Positions 14,933 to 22,816 of a DNA stretch of 23,362 nt are shown in pieces (the stretch's first letter is position 1; every line of letters starts with the position of its first letter). The notes under the pieces were generated by a model. The model ran no database searches, was not told the DNA's origin, and was given only the letters and a program-made list of their open reading frames with translations. Source of the DNA: a virus; IMG/VR virus record IMGVR_UViG_3300031772_001573, positions 1-23,362 of that record; one strand, 5' to 3'. The position numbers and the translations under genes are program-made.

Positions 14933-17900
14933 ATGTCCACCGGTCAAATTGTCGGCGGGGTTGGCGGCGCAATCATTGGCTTTGTGCTGGGCGGGCCCGC
15001 CGGCGCACTTAAGGGGGCTTACTGGGGATATATGGCGGGGTCCATCGTGGACCCGTTGCCATTGCCCACGGTGCGCGGCCCGCGGCTGGAGGACCTTAAA
15101 GCGCAATCATCCGTGGTGGGCGCCACGTTGCCGTTGGCGTTTGGTACGTATGCAGTCTCCGGCAACGTCATTTGGGCCAGCGATCTAAAGGAAACAAAAC
15201 ACAAAGACACCGCAGGCGGCAAAGGCGGGCCCAGTCAAACGCAGATTTCATACACGTATTCCCAAAGCATGGCCATTGCGCTGGCGGAGTCCGCAACGCC
15301 GGGCACCCGCGCGTTTCAAGGCATCCGCCGAATTTGGGCCAACGGCAAATTGATATACACGCGCAAACGTCCACACCAGGACGTTATAGATGCGGCGCAT
15401 GATCGCAATAACGGAACAGCGATAGGCGAGGCAATCGCGGCAATGCTGGAAGAAATGATGCGCTCGCTGGGCGCGAGCGATTCACTTGAACGAATAATGA
15501 CGGTTTACGATGGCACCCAAACCACTGCGGACCCCGTAATTGAATCGTTCGAAGGGGTGGGGAACGTACCCGCATTCATGGACCTGGGCTATGTGGTCTT
15601 TGAAGATTTACAACTGGCGGACTATGGAAACCGTGCGCCGGAATTTCTTTTCGAAATTTACACCAACGGCACCCCGGAGCATTTGGATTTTGATTCCTAT
15701 GCCAATGATCAATTGTTTCCGTGGCGGTTGGGCGAGCACGATCCTGTCAACTATGGAAATGTGAACGAATACGCGCGAATTGGCGGGGGCGGGCCGGGCG
15801 CATATTCAACACTCGCGGCGTATATCGCGGCAGACAAACCCGGTTATGCGGATTGGGTGTTTGCGTACAAAGTTGAAGGGTTAACCAATGACAACATGCC
15901 GGCATATCCGATGGCGGGCGACCCGTCACCGTATGAGGGGGTGCGCATATTTGTTGCCATCAATTACACGGTGCCGGGAGTTCCCACTGCGGGGGGGACC
16001 CCCAACGGTGGCGTGATAAATGAATCACTAGCGTGGGGTGTGATGTTCACTCCGGGTGCGCCAATCCTGGGCGAAATGATGCCGCCGGATACGCTCAATT
16101 GGTGGTCCGGGTTTGGCGGGCCCACCTCTCAGTCCACCGGGATTTGGTACTACAGCAGCACCGGAAATACCAGCATTGGGGAAGCCGCATTTTTGCCGGT
16201 TACGATTGATTCCGGGTACACGCCATATGCGCCGGCCGCACCCTACTATTTATGGAAGTCGGATGATTTAGTGGAAGTGACGCGCACCCCGGCGCCACCC
16301 ACGGACACCGCCGATGACCCGGCGTATATTGCCATCCCGGACGTGCCGGGCTATTTCATTGACGCAATGGGGCAAACGTGGCGTGGCGCGGTGTGGGCAT
16401 ATGACAATTCCACCACCTATAAGGTGTTGCAAAAATACACCACGTCCGGGCTTAACGTCACAAAATACCCCTTGAGCCCCGCGCGCCCCGTGGGCCACGC
16501 ACAATATTCAGATTCGGCATTCTGGATTGCGGCATATGACGCGGCGGTGGCCGCCGGCGACATGCCGGGCGGGCTAACCTATGGGGTGCACTATCCGGCC
16601 ACGCAGTCTTACGGGTACATAAACGTGGCGCCGGATGACGTGGTAAACGTGTTCCCGGTGCCGGTGGCGGACATTGTAAGTGCACTGTGCGGACGGGCCG
16701 GCTTGACCGCGGGCCAAATTGACGTGACGGACCTGGACAGCATGTGTGACGGGTACGTGGTGGGCAGCAATTCGGACGGACGCGCAGCAATTAACCCCGT
16801 TGCCATGTTTGGATTATTTGGTGCGTTTGAATCCGGCGGGCAACTGGTCTTTGTGGAACGCGGCGCCGCACCACTGGTCACCTTGACGGCGGATGACCTG
16901 TGCGCCCATGAGTCCGAATCGGACCGGCCGCCGGCGGTGGAGGTAACTCGCAAACAGGACGTGGAATTACCGCGCACCATGCGGGTGACCTATGCGAGCC
17001 CGTCGCGCGATTACCAGCAAGGCGAACAATTGGCCGCCAGGATGACCACCCCGGCCATTAACGCAGTGGACGTGCAATTGCCCATTTCCATGTCAGACAG
17101 CACCGCATTGCAGTTAGCGGAAATTTACCTGTTTGACGCATGGACCGCGCGCAACGGGTACGGGTTTGCACTGGATATGTCGCACCTGGCGCGCACCCCC
17201 ACGGACGTGGTGGAGTTGCCCGTGGACGGCAACGTGGAGCGGGTGCGCATTGTGTCCGTGGACGCGGGACTGCCGGGCATCATTGCGTGCCAGGCTATCC
17301 GGGATGACGGGGAAGTGGTGATTTCTTACGCCACGCGCGGGGATGACGCGGCGCTGGAAAATAATCTGCCCACGGACGTGCCACTGGCGGGTCCCACCGA
17401 AGTGATTTTGCTGGACATTCCGGCCATGCGCCCCACGGATAACGACGCAGGATATTATGCGGCGGGTCGCGGGTATCTGCCGGAATGGAACGGATACGCA
17501 ATACTGCAATCATTCAATGGCGGCACTGAATACACCACAATTGCATCATGCGAGGATGCCGCCACCATTGGCACCCTGGTGTCCGCGTTTGAAGGAACCG
17601 CATCCGCAATTGAAGTGGTGGCGGATTCCGGCACCTTTGTGTCCGCCACGTCCGGGGAATTGGACGCCGGCGCCAACGTGCTGGCCATTGGCGCCCATGG
17701 CCGGTGGGAAATCCTGCAATTTATGACGGCAAGCCTGGCCGGCGGGGTGTGGACGTTGGGAGACTTCCGGCGCGGGCTGCGCGGAACGTCCGCCTATGAA
17801 ACAACGTCACTGGACGGGGACCGCGTGGTGTTGATAAGTGGCAAGGGAATTTTGCGTGTGCCCCTGGCGCCGTCACTGGTCAATGTCCCGCACTATGTCA

Positions 17901-18067
17901 AAGCCGCATCCCTGGGCACCAACGCGGCAGACAATGCCGCGCAACTATTCACCAGCACTGGACTCTCACTGCAAGGCGGCGGGCTGGTATTCAGCCCGGA
18001 TGACACGCTGGCGGTGGATTTCTCGGACGCCAGTGCGGAAATTGCCCGCCAAGTCTTTGGACCATAG
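14933..18067 (+). CDS. Tail tip hub / host specificity protein (gpJ- and GTA gp15-like)
   Basis: A 1044-residue protein starting at ATG 14933 directly after the peptidase stop. Residues 4-39 are a Gly/Ala-rich hydrophobic segment (GQIVGGVGGAIIGFVLGG), followed by RGPRLEDLKAQSSVVGATLPLAFGTYAVSGNVIW, the typical beginning of phage hub proteins. The strands LDLGYVVFEDLQLADYGNR near 222 and FLFEIYTN near 240 belong to the N-terminal hub domains, and PVADIVSALCGRAGL near 575 starts the Phage-tail_3-like region. The C-terminal half is beta-rich. Between about residues 245 and 572 is an extra stretch rich in Tyr, Trp, Pro and Asn that is not obvious in related hubs and may be receptor-facing. The gene ends 11 bases before the next start. 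Confidence 0.87.
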   Translation: MSTGQIVGGVGGAIIGFVLGGPAGALKGAYWGYMAGSIVDPLPLPTVRGPRLEDLKAQSSVVGATLPLAFGTYAVSGNVIWASDLKETKHKDTAGGKGGPSQTQISYTYSQSMAIALAESATPGTRAFQGIRRIWANGKLIYTRKRPHQDVIDAAHDRNNGTAIGEAIAAMLEEMMRSLGASDSLERIMTVYDGTQTTADPVIESFEGVGNVPAFMDLGYVVFEDLQLADYGNRAPEFLFEIYTNGTPEHLDFDSYANDQLFPWRLGEHDPVNYGNVNEYARIGGGGPGAYSTLAAYIAADKPGYADWVFAYKVEGLTNDNMPAYPMAGDPSPYEGVRIFVAINYTVPGVPTAGGTPNGGVINESLAWGVMFTPGAPILGEMMPPDTLNWWSGFGGPTSQSTGIWYYSSTGNTSIGEAAFLPVTIDSGYTPYAPAAPYYLWKSDDLVEVTRTPAPPTDTADDPAYIAIPDVPGYFIDAMGQTWRGAVWAYDNSTTYKVLQKYTTSGLNVTKYPLSPARPVGHAQYSDSAFWIAAYDAAVAAGDMPGGLTYGVHYPATQSYGYINVAPDDVVNVFPVPVADIVSALCGRAGLTAGQIDVTDLDSMCDGYVVGSNSDGRAAINPVAMFGLFGAFESGGQLVFVERGAAPLVTLTADDLCAHESESDRPPAVEVTRKQDVELPRTMRVTYASPSRDYQQGEQLAARMTTPAINAVDVQLPISMSDSTALQLAEIYLFDAWTARNGYGFALDMSHLARTPTDVVELPVDGNVERVRIVSVDAGLPGIIACQAIRDDGEVVISYATRGDDAALENNLPTDVPLAGPTEVILLDIPAMRPTDNDAGYYAAGRGYLPEWNGYAILQSFNGGTEYTTIASCEDAATIGTLVSAFEGTASAIEVVADSGTFVSATSGELDAGANVLAIGAHGRWEILQFMTASLAGGVWTLGDFRRGLRGTSAYETTSLDGDRVVLISGKGILRVPLAPSLVNVPHYVKAASLGTNAADNAAQLFTSTGLSLQGGGLVFSPDDTLAVDFSDASAEIARQVFGP

Positions 18068-18078
18068 GGGAACCTGTC

Positions 18079-18435
18079 ATGCCGTCATATTCAAGGGTTT
18101 TATTGTCCGGTTCCACCAGCGGTAAACCCATCAAAGTTACCGCAACCGCCACCGCGGGCACCACGCTGCACACCGCGGTGGCTGGCACCGTGTCATTTGA
18201 TGAAATTTATTTGTGGGTGACCAACACCGACACCGCGGCGGTTAATCTGACCATTGAATGGGGCGGGGTTTCGGACCCGGACCAACTGGTGTGCAAAGCG
18301 GTCCCGATTCCGCCCAACAGTGGGCCCATTCCGATTATGACCGGCCAAGTGCTAAACAGTGGCATGGTGGTGGGCGCGTTTGCATCCGCCGCAAGCAAAT
18401 TGCTGTTTACCGGGTACGTTAACCGGATTTCATAG
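18079..18435 (+). CDS. Conserved small virion-type protein of unknown function
   Basis: A 118-residue protein at ATG 18079 preceded by AGGGGAA, a good ribosome site. It begins MPSYSRVLLSGSTSGKPIKV, and continues with TTLHTAVAG, DEIYLWVTNTDTAAVNLTIEWGG and a C-terminal GFVNRI-like FTGYVNRIS. This pattern is common next to tail tip and fibre genes of siphophages and reads as a small all-beta domain, but I know of no assigned role. It could be a tail tip or fibre-attachment component. No membrane segment or signal peptide is seen. Confidence 0.75.
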   Translation: MPSYSRVLLSGSTSGKPIKVTATATAGTTLHTAVAGTVSFDEIYLWVTNTDTAAVNLTIEWGGVSDPDQLVCKAVPIPPNSGPIPIMTGQVLNSGMVVGAFASAASKLLFTGYVNRIS

Positions 18436-18436
18436 C

Positions 18437-18982
18437 GTGGCCGCGCAACATCTAAACCCGCTATTTTTGCTCGGGGGTGACCTGGCGGGCACCTTGCCAA
18501 ATCCGACATTTCGCAACAGTGCAAACGCGACAGTCGCGGCCGCGGTATTTGGCCGCCGGGTGCCGGCCACGGATTTGCTGGAACGGTTGGCCCCGCGGAC
18601 CGCTGGGCAACTGTTGACCGCGGACCCCACCACCCTGGCGGGCCGCAAGTGGCAGGACCCCGCGGACACGTCCGGCGTGGGTTTCCGCAACGTGCCGCGC
18701 GTGGCGTCCAGCGGCGGAACAGCGGCCGCCACCATCGTGGGCAAGTGTTATTCCACGTCCGGCAATATAACGATCCCGGACGCGACGTTTGCGGCGGGTG
18801 ATGCGTTTTCGATTTACAACAATACCGCGTCCCCCATTTCCATCATTGAGGGGTCCGGCTTTACGCTCCGCCAGGTGGGCACGACCACCACCGGTGACCG
18901 CACGTTGTCAGAATACGGTTTTGTATCCCTGTGGTTTGAGTCCGCCAGCGTGGCGGTGGTCATGGGTGCAATCCTGACGTGA
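18437..18982 (+). CDS. Short tail fibre-like protein
   Basis: A 181-residue protein; GTG 18437 lies one base after the previous TAG and is the only reasonable start, since in-frame codons further upstream are inside the preceding gene. The N-terminus has LFLLGGDLAGTLPNPTF, matching the GD(L/V)xGxxPNPT element found at the attachment end of many phage fibre proteins. The C-terminal half is a small beta domain: NITIPDATFAAGDAFSIYNN, PISIIEGSGFTLRQVG, and YGFVSLWFESASVAVVMGA. This resembles fibre tip or shaft domains. Likely a virion adhesin or an adaptor for the glycine-rich proteins downstream; that is inference. The TGA overlaps the next GTG. Confidence 0.72.
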   Translation: MAAQHLNPLFLLGGDLAGTLPNPTFRNSANATVAAAVFGRRVPATDLLERLAPRTAGQLLTADPTTLAGRKWQDPADTSGVGFRNVPRVASSGGTAAATIVGKCYSTSGNITIPDATFAAGDAFSIYNNTASPISIIEGSGFTLRQVGTTTTGDRTLSEYGFVSLWFESASVAVVMGAILT

Positions 18983-19845
18983 GCATGATTCCGCTATTGT
19001 TGGGCGGCGGCGGCGCGTCCGCGGGCGCCACCCCGGACATTCTCGACATTCAGTTTTATACAAGCAACGCGACCTGGAGCAAACCCACCGGGGCATTATT
19101 TGTTGAAGTGTTGTGCGTGGGTGCGGGTGGCGGTGGCGGCGGCGGTTACTACGGAAACAACGGGGGCGGCGCCGGCGGTGGTTCGGGCGGCATCACGTTC
19201 GCCGCATTCAATGGGTCATATTTGCCCAGTAGCGTTTCCGTGGTGGTGGGCGGCGGCGGTGGTGCCGGTGCCGCGAAAAGTGGCGGCGGCGCGTTGGCCG
19301 GCGGCAACGGTGGCAACGGGGCCGCGTCAAATTTCGGCCAATACCTGCAAGCCGGTCCGGGACTGGGGGGTGTGGGCGGCAACACCGCGTCCGTGGCAGG
19401 CGGCACCGCAGGCGGCGGGAATTTCCGGTCAGGCAATGCCGGGTGCACCGGGTCCGCCACCGCGGGCGTCAATGCAGACAGCACGGACCGGGTGATTGGC
19501 CCGATGGGCGGCGGCGGTGGTGGTGGGACCACCACCATAAACGGGCGCCGGGCCAATACATTTTCCAACGTGTCCGGCTATTCCGGCGCGGCCGGCGGCA
19601 ACGGCAACGCCGGTGGCAATGGTAGCCCCGGAACGAACGGGAGCGATTGGGGCGGGCTGTATGGCGGCGGCGGCGGCGGCGGCGGCGCGAGCACATTTGC
19701 AAACGGCACTGGGGGCACGGGCGGCAACGGTGCGGTGCCAGGCGGCGGCGGCGGTGGTGGTGGCACGGCACCGGTGGGCAGCGGCGCGAGTGGTGCGGGC
19801 GGCACCGGCGGCGGCGGACTGGTGGTGGTGGTGTCCTATGCCTGA
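18979..19845 (+). CDS. Glycine-rich adhesin-like protein 1
   Basis: A 288-residue protein beginning at GTG 18979 (GTGA overlap), with ATG 18985 in frame as an alternative. After a ~20-residue leader it has FYTSNATWSKPTGALFVEVLCVG (residues 26-48), the N-terminal signature of phage Gly-rich domain proteins. The rest is dominated by poly-Gly runs separated by short variable loops, and it ends in GGGGLVVVVSYA. Longest tract is eight glycines in LYGGGGGGGGAST. The structure is probably a polyglycine type II sandwich as in T-even gp38-like receptor-binding tips. Two paralogues follow. Function as a host-binding tip protein is inferred from composition and position. Confidence 0.72.
   Translation: MSMIPLLLGGGGASAGATPDILDIQFYTSNATWSKPTGALFVEVLCVGAGGGGGGGYYGNNGGGAGGGSGGITFAAFNGSYLPSSVSVVVGGGGGAGAAKSGGGALAGGNGGNGAASNFGQYLQAGPGLGGVGGNTASVAGGTAGGGNFRSGNAGCTGSATAGVNADSTDRVIGPMGGGGGGGTTTINGRRANTFSNVSGYSGAAGGNGNAGGNGSPGTNGSDWGGLYGGGGGGGGASTFANGTGGTGGNGAVPGGGGGGGGTAPVGSGASGAGGTGGGGLVVVVSYA
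19663..19686 (+). repeat. (GGC)8 microsatellite
   Basis: Eight uninterrupted GGC triplets, in frame as glycine codons of glycine-rich protein 1. Slippage would change length by whole residues. Confidence 0.85.
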
Positions 19846-20674
19846 CGTGCAAATTTTCTCCAGTCCGGGCACCACGTCATGGAGCAAGCCGGCCGCGGCA
19901 AAATGGGTGTATGTCATTTGCATTGGGGCGGGTGGTGGTGGCGGGTCCGGACGCCGCTCCACGGCTGGTTTGATTGCCTGGGGCGGTGGCGGCGGGTCCG
20001 CGGGCGGGCCCAGCCGGATGTGGCTGCGCGCAAGTGCTTTGGGCACCACAGAATCCGTAACGGTGGGGACCGGCGGGACCGGCGGGACGGCGGTTTCCGC
20101 AAACACATCCGGCGGAAATAATGGCACCGCGGGCGGCCAATCATCCTTTGGCGCGTACTGCAATGCGACTGGCGGCGGCCGCGGGATTGGAACCGCACAG
20201 GGCACCGTGTCGGACGCGGCCGGCGTGGGGTTTGATTTTGCGGCCGCGTTATCCGGCACCGCGGGTGGCGCTAGTTCCGGCGACGGCGCAGGGGCTAATG
20301 GGGCGGCATCCACCACCTTTGGGGAAGTGCCCACCGGCGGCGGCGGTGGCGCGGCAAAGTCAAGCGGCGGAACCACCAACGCAGGCGGAAATTCCAGTGG
20401 CTTTGCCAACATTGTGGGCTATGCAGTGGTGACCGGGGGCGCGGCGGGCGGCAGCAACGGCAATGACGGCACAGCGCAATCATTCTTTGCCGGCAAGGGT
20501 GGTGGCGGCGGCGGGTCGCGCATTGCGGCCGGGGCGCCGGCGGGCAGCGGCGGCGCCGGTGCGACCCCTGGCGGCGGCGGCGGCGGCGGCGCGGGGGCGG
20601 ACAATGCGGCGGGGAATTCCGGCAAGGGTGGGGACGGCGGGCACGGGTCCGTCATCGTTATTTCATTCACCTGA
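19838..20674 (+). CDS. Glycine-rich adhesin-like protein 2
   Basis: A 278-residue protein with ATG 19838 overlapping the end of protein 1 by eight bases; in-frame codons upstream belong to the Gly-rich repeat of the previous gene and are not used. The opening IFSSPGTTSWSKPAAAKWVYVICIGAG matches protein 1 residues 25-49 without its leader. The middle contains SSGFANIVGYAVVTGGAAGG, and the poly-Gly blocks follow in the same order as in copy 1, including GATPGGGGGGG encoded by seven GGC triplets. It ends in HGSVIVISFT. It is a full-length paralogue of its neighbours with differing loops, as expected of variable host-contact surfaces. Confidence 0.72.
   Translation: MPDVQIFSSPGTTSWSKPAAAKWVYVICIGAGGGGGSGRRSTAGLIAWGGGGGSAGGPSRMWLRASALGTTESVTVGTGGTGGTAVSANTSGGNNGTAGGQSSFGAYCNATGGGRGIGTAQGTVSDAAGVGFDFAAALSGTAGGASSGDGAGANGAASTTFGEVPTGGGGGAAKSSGGTTNAGGNSSGFANIVGYAVVTGGAAGGSNGNDGTAQSFFAGKGGGGGGSRIAAGAPAGSGGAGATPGGGGGGGAGADNAAGNSGKGGDGGHGSVIVISFT
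20570..20590 (+). repeat. (GGC)7 microsatellite
   Basis: Seven GGC triplets in frame as glycine codons of protein 2, in the conserved C-terminal PGGGG block. Confidence 0.85.
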
Positions 20675-20682
20675 CAATCGCC

Positions 20683-21498
20683 ATGGACGTACAGGAATTC
20701 ACCGCAAGCGGAACGTGGAATAAGCCAGCCGGCGCAAAATGGATTTACGTTGCGTGCACCGGCAGTGGTGGCGGCGGGGGCGGCGGGCGCAAGCAAATTG
20801 CGGGACTGGAACGCGGCGGCGGCGGCGGCGGTGGTGCGGCCGGACGGTCGGAGGGGTGGTTCCGCGCCAATACCATGCCGTCATCCGTCACCGTGACCAT
20901 TGCCGCGGCCGGCACCAGCGGCGCGGGTGGGCCCACGGACACCAGCAACGGCAGCAATGGCGGGGACGGGGGCAAGGCATCATTTGAGGGGTTTTTAACC
21001 GCAAATGGTGGGCTCAAGGGCACCGGTGCCACCGGCACCGGCACCGCGGCGGGCGGCGGCGGTGGTTCTGGAAACCGCACCAACGGGGCCGGCGGCGGCG
21101 CGGGGAACGGCGGATCTGCCGGGACCGCAGCCGCGGACAACGTGGTAAGGTTAGTTGCGTGCACGGGCGGCGGCGGTGGCGGTGGTAATGACACTTTCAC
21201 GCAGTACGCAGGCGGCAACAGCGGAAACCAAAGTGCCCTTGTCGGCTACACAACCAACGCAGGCGGCGCCGGCGGCGCGAACAATGGCGCCACGTCCACC
21301 ACGGAAACCGGCGTGGCCGGGAAGGGCGGCGGCGGCGGCGGCGGCAACAAAACCGCAAACCAGAGTTCCGGCAACGGCGGGCAGGGGGCATTTCCGGGCG
21401 GCGGCGGCGGCGGCGGCGGCGGATGCACCAACGGGAGCGGCACGTGCGGCAGCGGCGGCGCGGGCGGCGGCGGTTTGGTGCTGGTCATTTCCATTTGA
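20683..21498 (+). CDS. Glycine-rich adhesin-like protein 3
   Basis: A 271-residue protein at ATG 20683, eight bases after the protein 2 stop. It starts VQEFTASGTWNKPAGAKWIYVACTG, matching the opening of copies 1 and 2, and ends GGAGGGGLVLVISI. The block QSALVGYTTNAGGAGG corresponds to VGYAVVTGGAAGG of copy 2 and to VSGYSGAAGG of copy 1. The PGGGGGGGGG tract uses eight GGC triplets plus GGA. Cysteines in CTNGSGTCG near the C-terminus could form a disulfide in one loop of this copy only. Role as in the other copies: probable tail tip adhesin, by inference. Confidence 0.72.
   Translation: MDVQEFTASGTWNKPAGAKWIYVACTGSGGGGGGGRKQIAGLERGGGGGGGAAGRSEGWFRANTMPSSVTVTIAAAGTSGAGGPTDTSNGSNGGDGGKASFEGFLTANGGLKGTGATGTGTAAGGGGGSGNRTNGAGGGAGNGGSAGTAAADNVVRLVACTGGGGGGGNDTFTQYAGGNSGNQSALVGYTTNAGGAGGANNGATSTTETGVAGKGGGGGGGNKTANQSSGNGGQGAFPGGGGGGGGGCTNGSGTCGSGGAGGGGLVLVISI
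21397..21420 (+). repeat. (GGC)8 microsatellite
   Basis: Eight GGC triplets followed by GGA, in frame as glycines of protein 3, at the same place as the run in protein 2. Confidence 0.85.
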
Positions 21499-21503
21499 CG
21501 CCA

Positions 21504-21544
21504 GCCGGCCGCGTTGCGCCGGCCGCGACATTCAGTTATTTTTT
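21504..21544 (+). terminator. Candidate terminator after the glycine-rich genes
   Basis: GCCGGC at 21504-21509 and again at 21518-21523 can pair as a 6-bp stem with an 8-base loop; an AT-rich tract with TTTTTT at 21539-21544 follows. The T-run is about 15 bases after the stem, so it is not a textbook intrinsic terminator. It lies at the boundary between fibre genes and the probable lysis genes. Confidence 0.35.
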
Positions 21545-21587
21545 AGTGCAGTCCGACATTTTCACCGGGACGCTCCACGGTGGAAAC

Positions 21588-21953
21588 GTGACCACGCGCA
21601 AAATTGAAATAGAGGACGGAAACGCATCCCGGCGCAATGCACGCAGCCCGCTGTTTTCGGTCCCATCGCTGGTAAGTCTCGGACTTAGCATTTGCGCCAC
21701 CGCGTTTTCCGTGGGCATCCTGGCGCAGAAAGTGGCCCAAAACGCGGATGCGGTGCTGATCCTGCAAAACCGCAATGGCAGCATGACCCCGCAGGCCGCG
21801 CAGGAAATTGCTTCGCTAAAAGCCGTGTCCGTTGCGCAGCAGCAGCAAATCATAGACTTGCGGGTGGAAATGCATGATGACCGCAAAGAATTTATAGCCG
21901 CGATCCGCGACCTGGCGGAGCAATTCCGACAGCATACGGAACGGACAAGGTAA
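21588..21953 (+). CDS. Single-pass membrane protein with coiled coil (i-spanin-like topology)
   Basis: A 121-residue protein. GTG 21588 is preferred because GGTGGA lies six bases upstream; GTG 21546 would add 14 residues but has no ribosome site. The first ~22 residues are charged (RKIEIEDGN, RRNAR), followed by one hydrophobic segment at about residues 23-46 (FSVPSLVSLGLSICATAFSVG), then a helical part rich in Gln, Lys and Glu (QQQQIIDLRVEMHDDRKEF) that is predicted to be a coiled coil. An N-in anchor with a periplasmic coiled coil is the layout of inner-membrane spanins, and the gene sits before the endolysin candidate. No homology is claimed; it could equally be another small phage membrane protein. 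Confidence 0.6.
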   Translation: MTTRKIEIEDGNASRRNARSPLFSVPSLVSLGLSICATAFSVGILAQKVAQNADAVLILQNRNGSMTPQAAQEIASLKAVSVAQQQQIIDLRVEMHDDRKEFIAAIRDLAEQFRQHTERTR

Positions 21954-22018
21954 ACCGCCATGGCCCTTACACGGTTGACCCGGGCGCGCATTGCCGTGTG
22001 CAGTTGGTTCAAAATTCC

Positions 22019-22048
22019 TTGCACCGTGTCCCCATCCCCGCATTTAAT
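22019..22048 (+). promoter_or_regulatory. Possible sigma70-type promoter upstream of the endolysin region
   Basis: TTGCAC (22019-22024), an 18-base spacer and TTTAAT (22043-22048; five of six to TATAAT) lie in the 135-base gap 21954-22088, the largest non-coding stretch between genes here. The -35 element matches only three of six positions, so the call is weak. Confidence 0.22.
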
Positions 22049-22088
22049 GCGGTTGCTGTTTCTCATAAACGCGAAAACGGAGCTAATC

Positions 22089-22274
22089 ATGGAAACCCAA
22101 GTGGAATTGGCGGCCAGGCTCAATGCCGTTGCGGACCAGTTGACAAAGGCACTCGCGGAAATCCTGGCCGCAGTTGCAGCGCAGCCCAATGCGTCCCCGG
22201 AATTGGTGGCGGCCGCGGACCGGCTGGCAACGATTGCCAAGGCACTGGACGATATAAACCCGGACGCGGCGTAA
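22089..22274 (+). CDS. Small helical hypothetical protein
   Basis: ATG 22089 has GGAG at 22079-22082, six bases upstream, and gives 61 residues. An in-frame ATG at 21960 would add a 43-residue extension of unlikely composition and is rejected. The protein (METQVELAARLNAVADQLTK and onward) is alanine- and leucine-rich with a heptad-like pattern through most of its length, so it should be a helical or coiled-coil protein. There is no membrane segment. It lies between the membrane protein and the endolysin candidate. I do not recognise a family. Confidence 0.6.
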   Translation: METQVELAARLNAVADQLTKALAEILAAVAAQPNASPELVAAADRLATIAKALDDINPDAA

Positions 22275-22309
22275 GTACCACAGCACCGCACCAGGCGGAG
22301 GGCGGCACG

Positions 22310-22807
22310 ATGAACGGGGACCCCGTATGGCTGGACCGCGCGCGCGCCTATATCGGGGTGACGGAAACCCCCGGCAAGGAAACCACGCCCACCATTGCCG
22401 GGTGGCTGTTGGGGCTTAAGGCGTGGTGGCGCGACGATGAAACCCCGTGGTGCGGTGTCTTTGTGGCGCAGTGCATGAAGGAAAGCGGCGTGGCGTTGCC
22501 GGCCGCGTGGTTCCGGGCCCGGGGTTGGCTGGACTGGGGCGTGCCCATCTTCGCGCCCATGGTCGGGTGCGTGGTAGTGTTTGAACGGACCGGCGGCGGC
22601 CATGTGGGGCTGGTGCTGGGACGCGACACCGCCGGCCGGCTGTTGGTCCTGGGCGGGAATCAGGGAAACCATGTGGGCATTGCGCCATTTGACCCTGGCC
22701 GCGTGCTGGGGTACAGGTGGCCAGTGGGGGTGACCATGGCCAAGGTGGCGGCCAACTTGCCGGTGCTGGCATCCAACGGGGCGCCCACCAGCCGGTCCGA
22801 AGCGTAG
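22310..22807 (+). CDS. TIGR02594-like cysteine endopeptidase, probable endolysin
   Basis: A 165-residue protein at ATG 22310 with GGAGGG six bases upstream; in-frame codons further upstream overlap the previous gene. The N-terminus WLDRARAYIGVTETPG, the catalytic C48 in ETPWCGVFVAQCM, H98 in GGGHVGLVLG and the later GGNQGN segment are the signature of the TIGR02594 family, small NlpC/P60-CHAP type enzymes that cut peptidoglycan cross-bridges or stem peptides. There is no signal peptide, so export would depend on a holin, and a multi-pass membrane protein is encoded directly downstream. About 25 C-terminal residues (TMAKVAANLPVLASNG) are outside the core. The role as endolysin is inferred from position and family. 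Confidence 0.82.
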   Translation: MNGDPVWLDRARAYIGVTETPGKETTPTIAGWLLGLKAWWRDDETPWCGVFVAQCMKESGVALPAAWFRARGWLDWGVPIFAPMVGCVVVFERTGGGHVGLVLGRDTAGRLLVLGGNQGNHVGIAPFDPGRVLGYRWPVGVTMAKVAANLPVLASNGAPTSRSEA

Positions 22808-22816
22808 GGGGCAGCA

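Noticed and set aside
19429-20412. Pro-rich minus-strand frame opposite the glycine-rich genes
   Set aside because: The reverse complement of GGC/GGT repeats necessarily reads as proline or alanine runs; no start signal.
18979-21498. CRISPR array or direct-repeat array because of regularly recurring GGCGGC blocks
   Set aside because: The repeats are glycine codons within long open frames, with irregular spacing and no constant repeat unit.
21423-21587. Frameshift fusion of glycine-rich protein 3 to the downstream membrane protein (frames differ by -1)
   Set aside because: No XXXYYYZ site at the right phase was evident near the stop, and the intervening region has a hairpin and T-run; GTG 21588 has its own ribosome-site-like sequence.
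21960-22088. N-terminal extension of the small helical protein from ATG 21960
   Set aside because: No good ribosome site and unlikely composition, while ATG 22089 has GGAG at ideal spacing.
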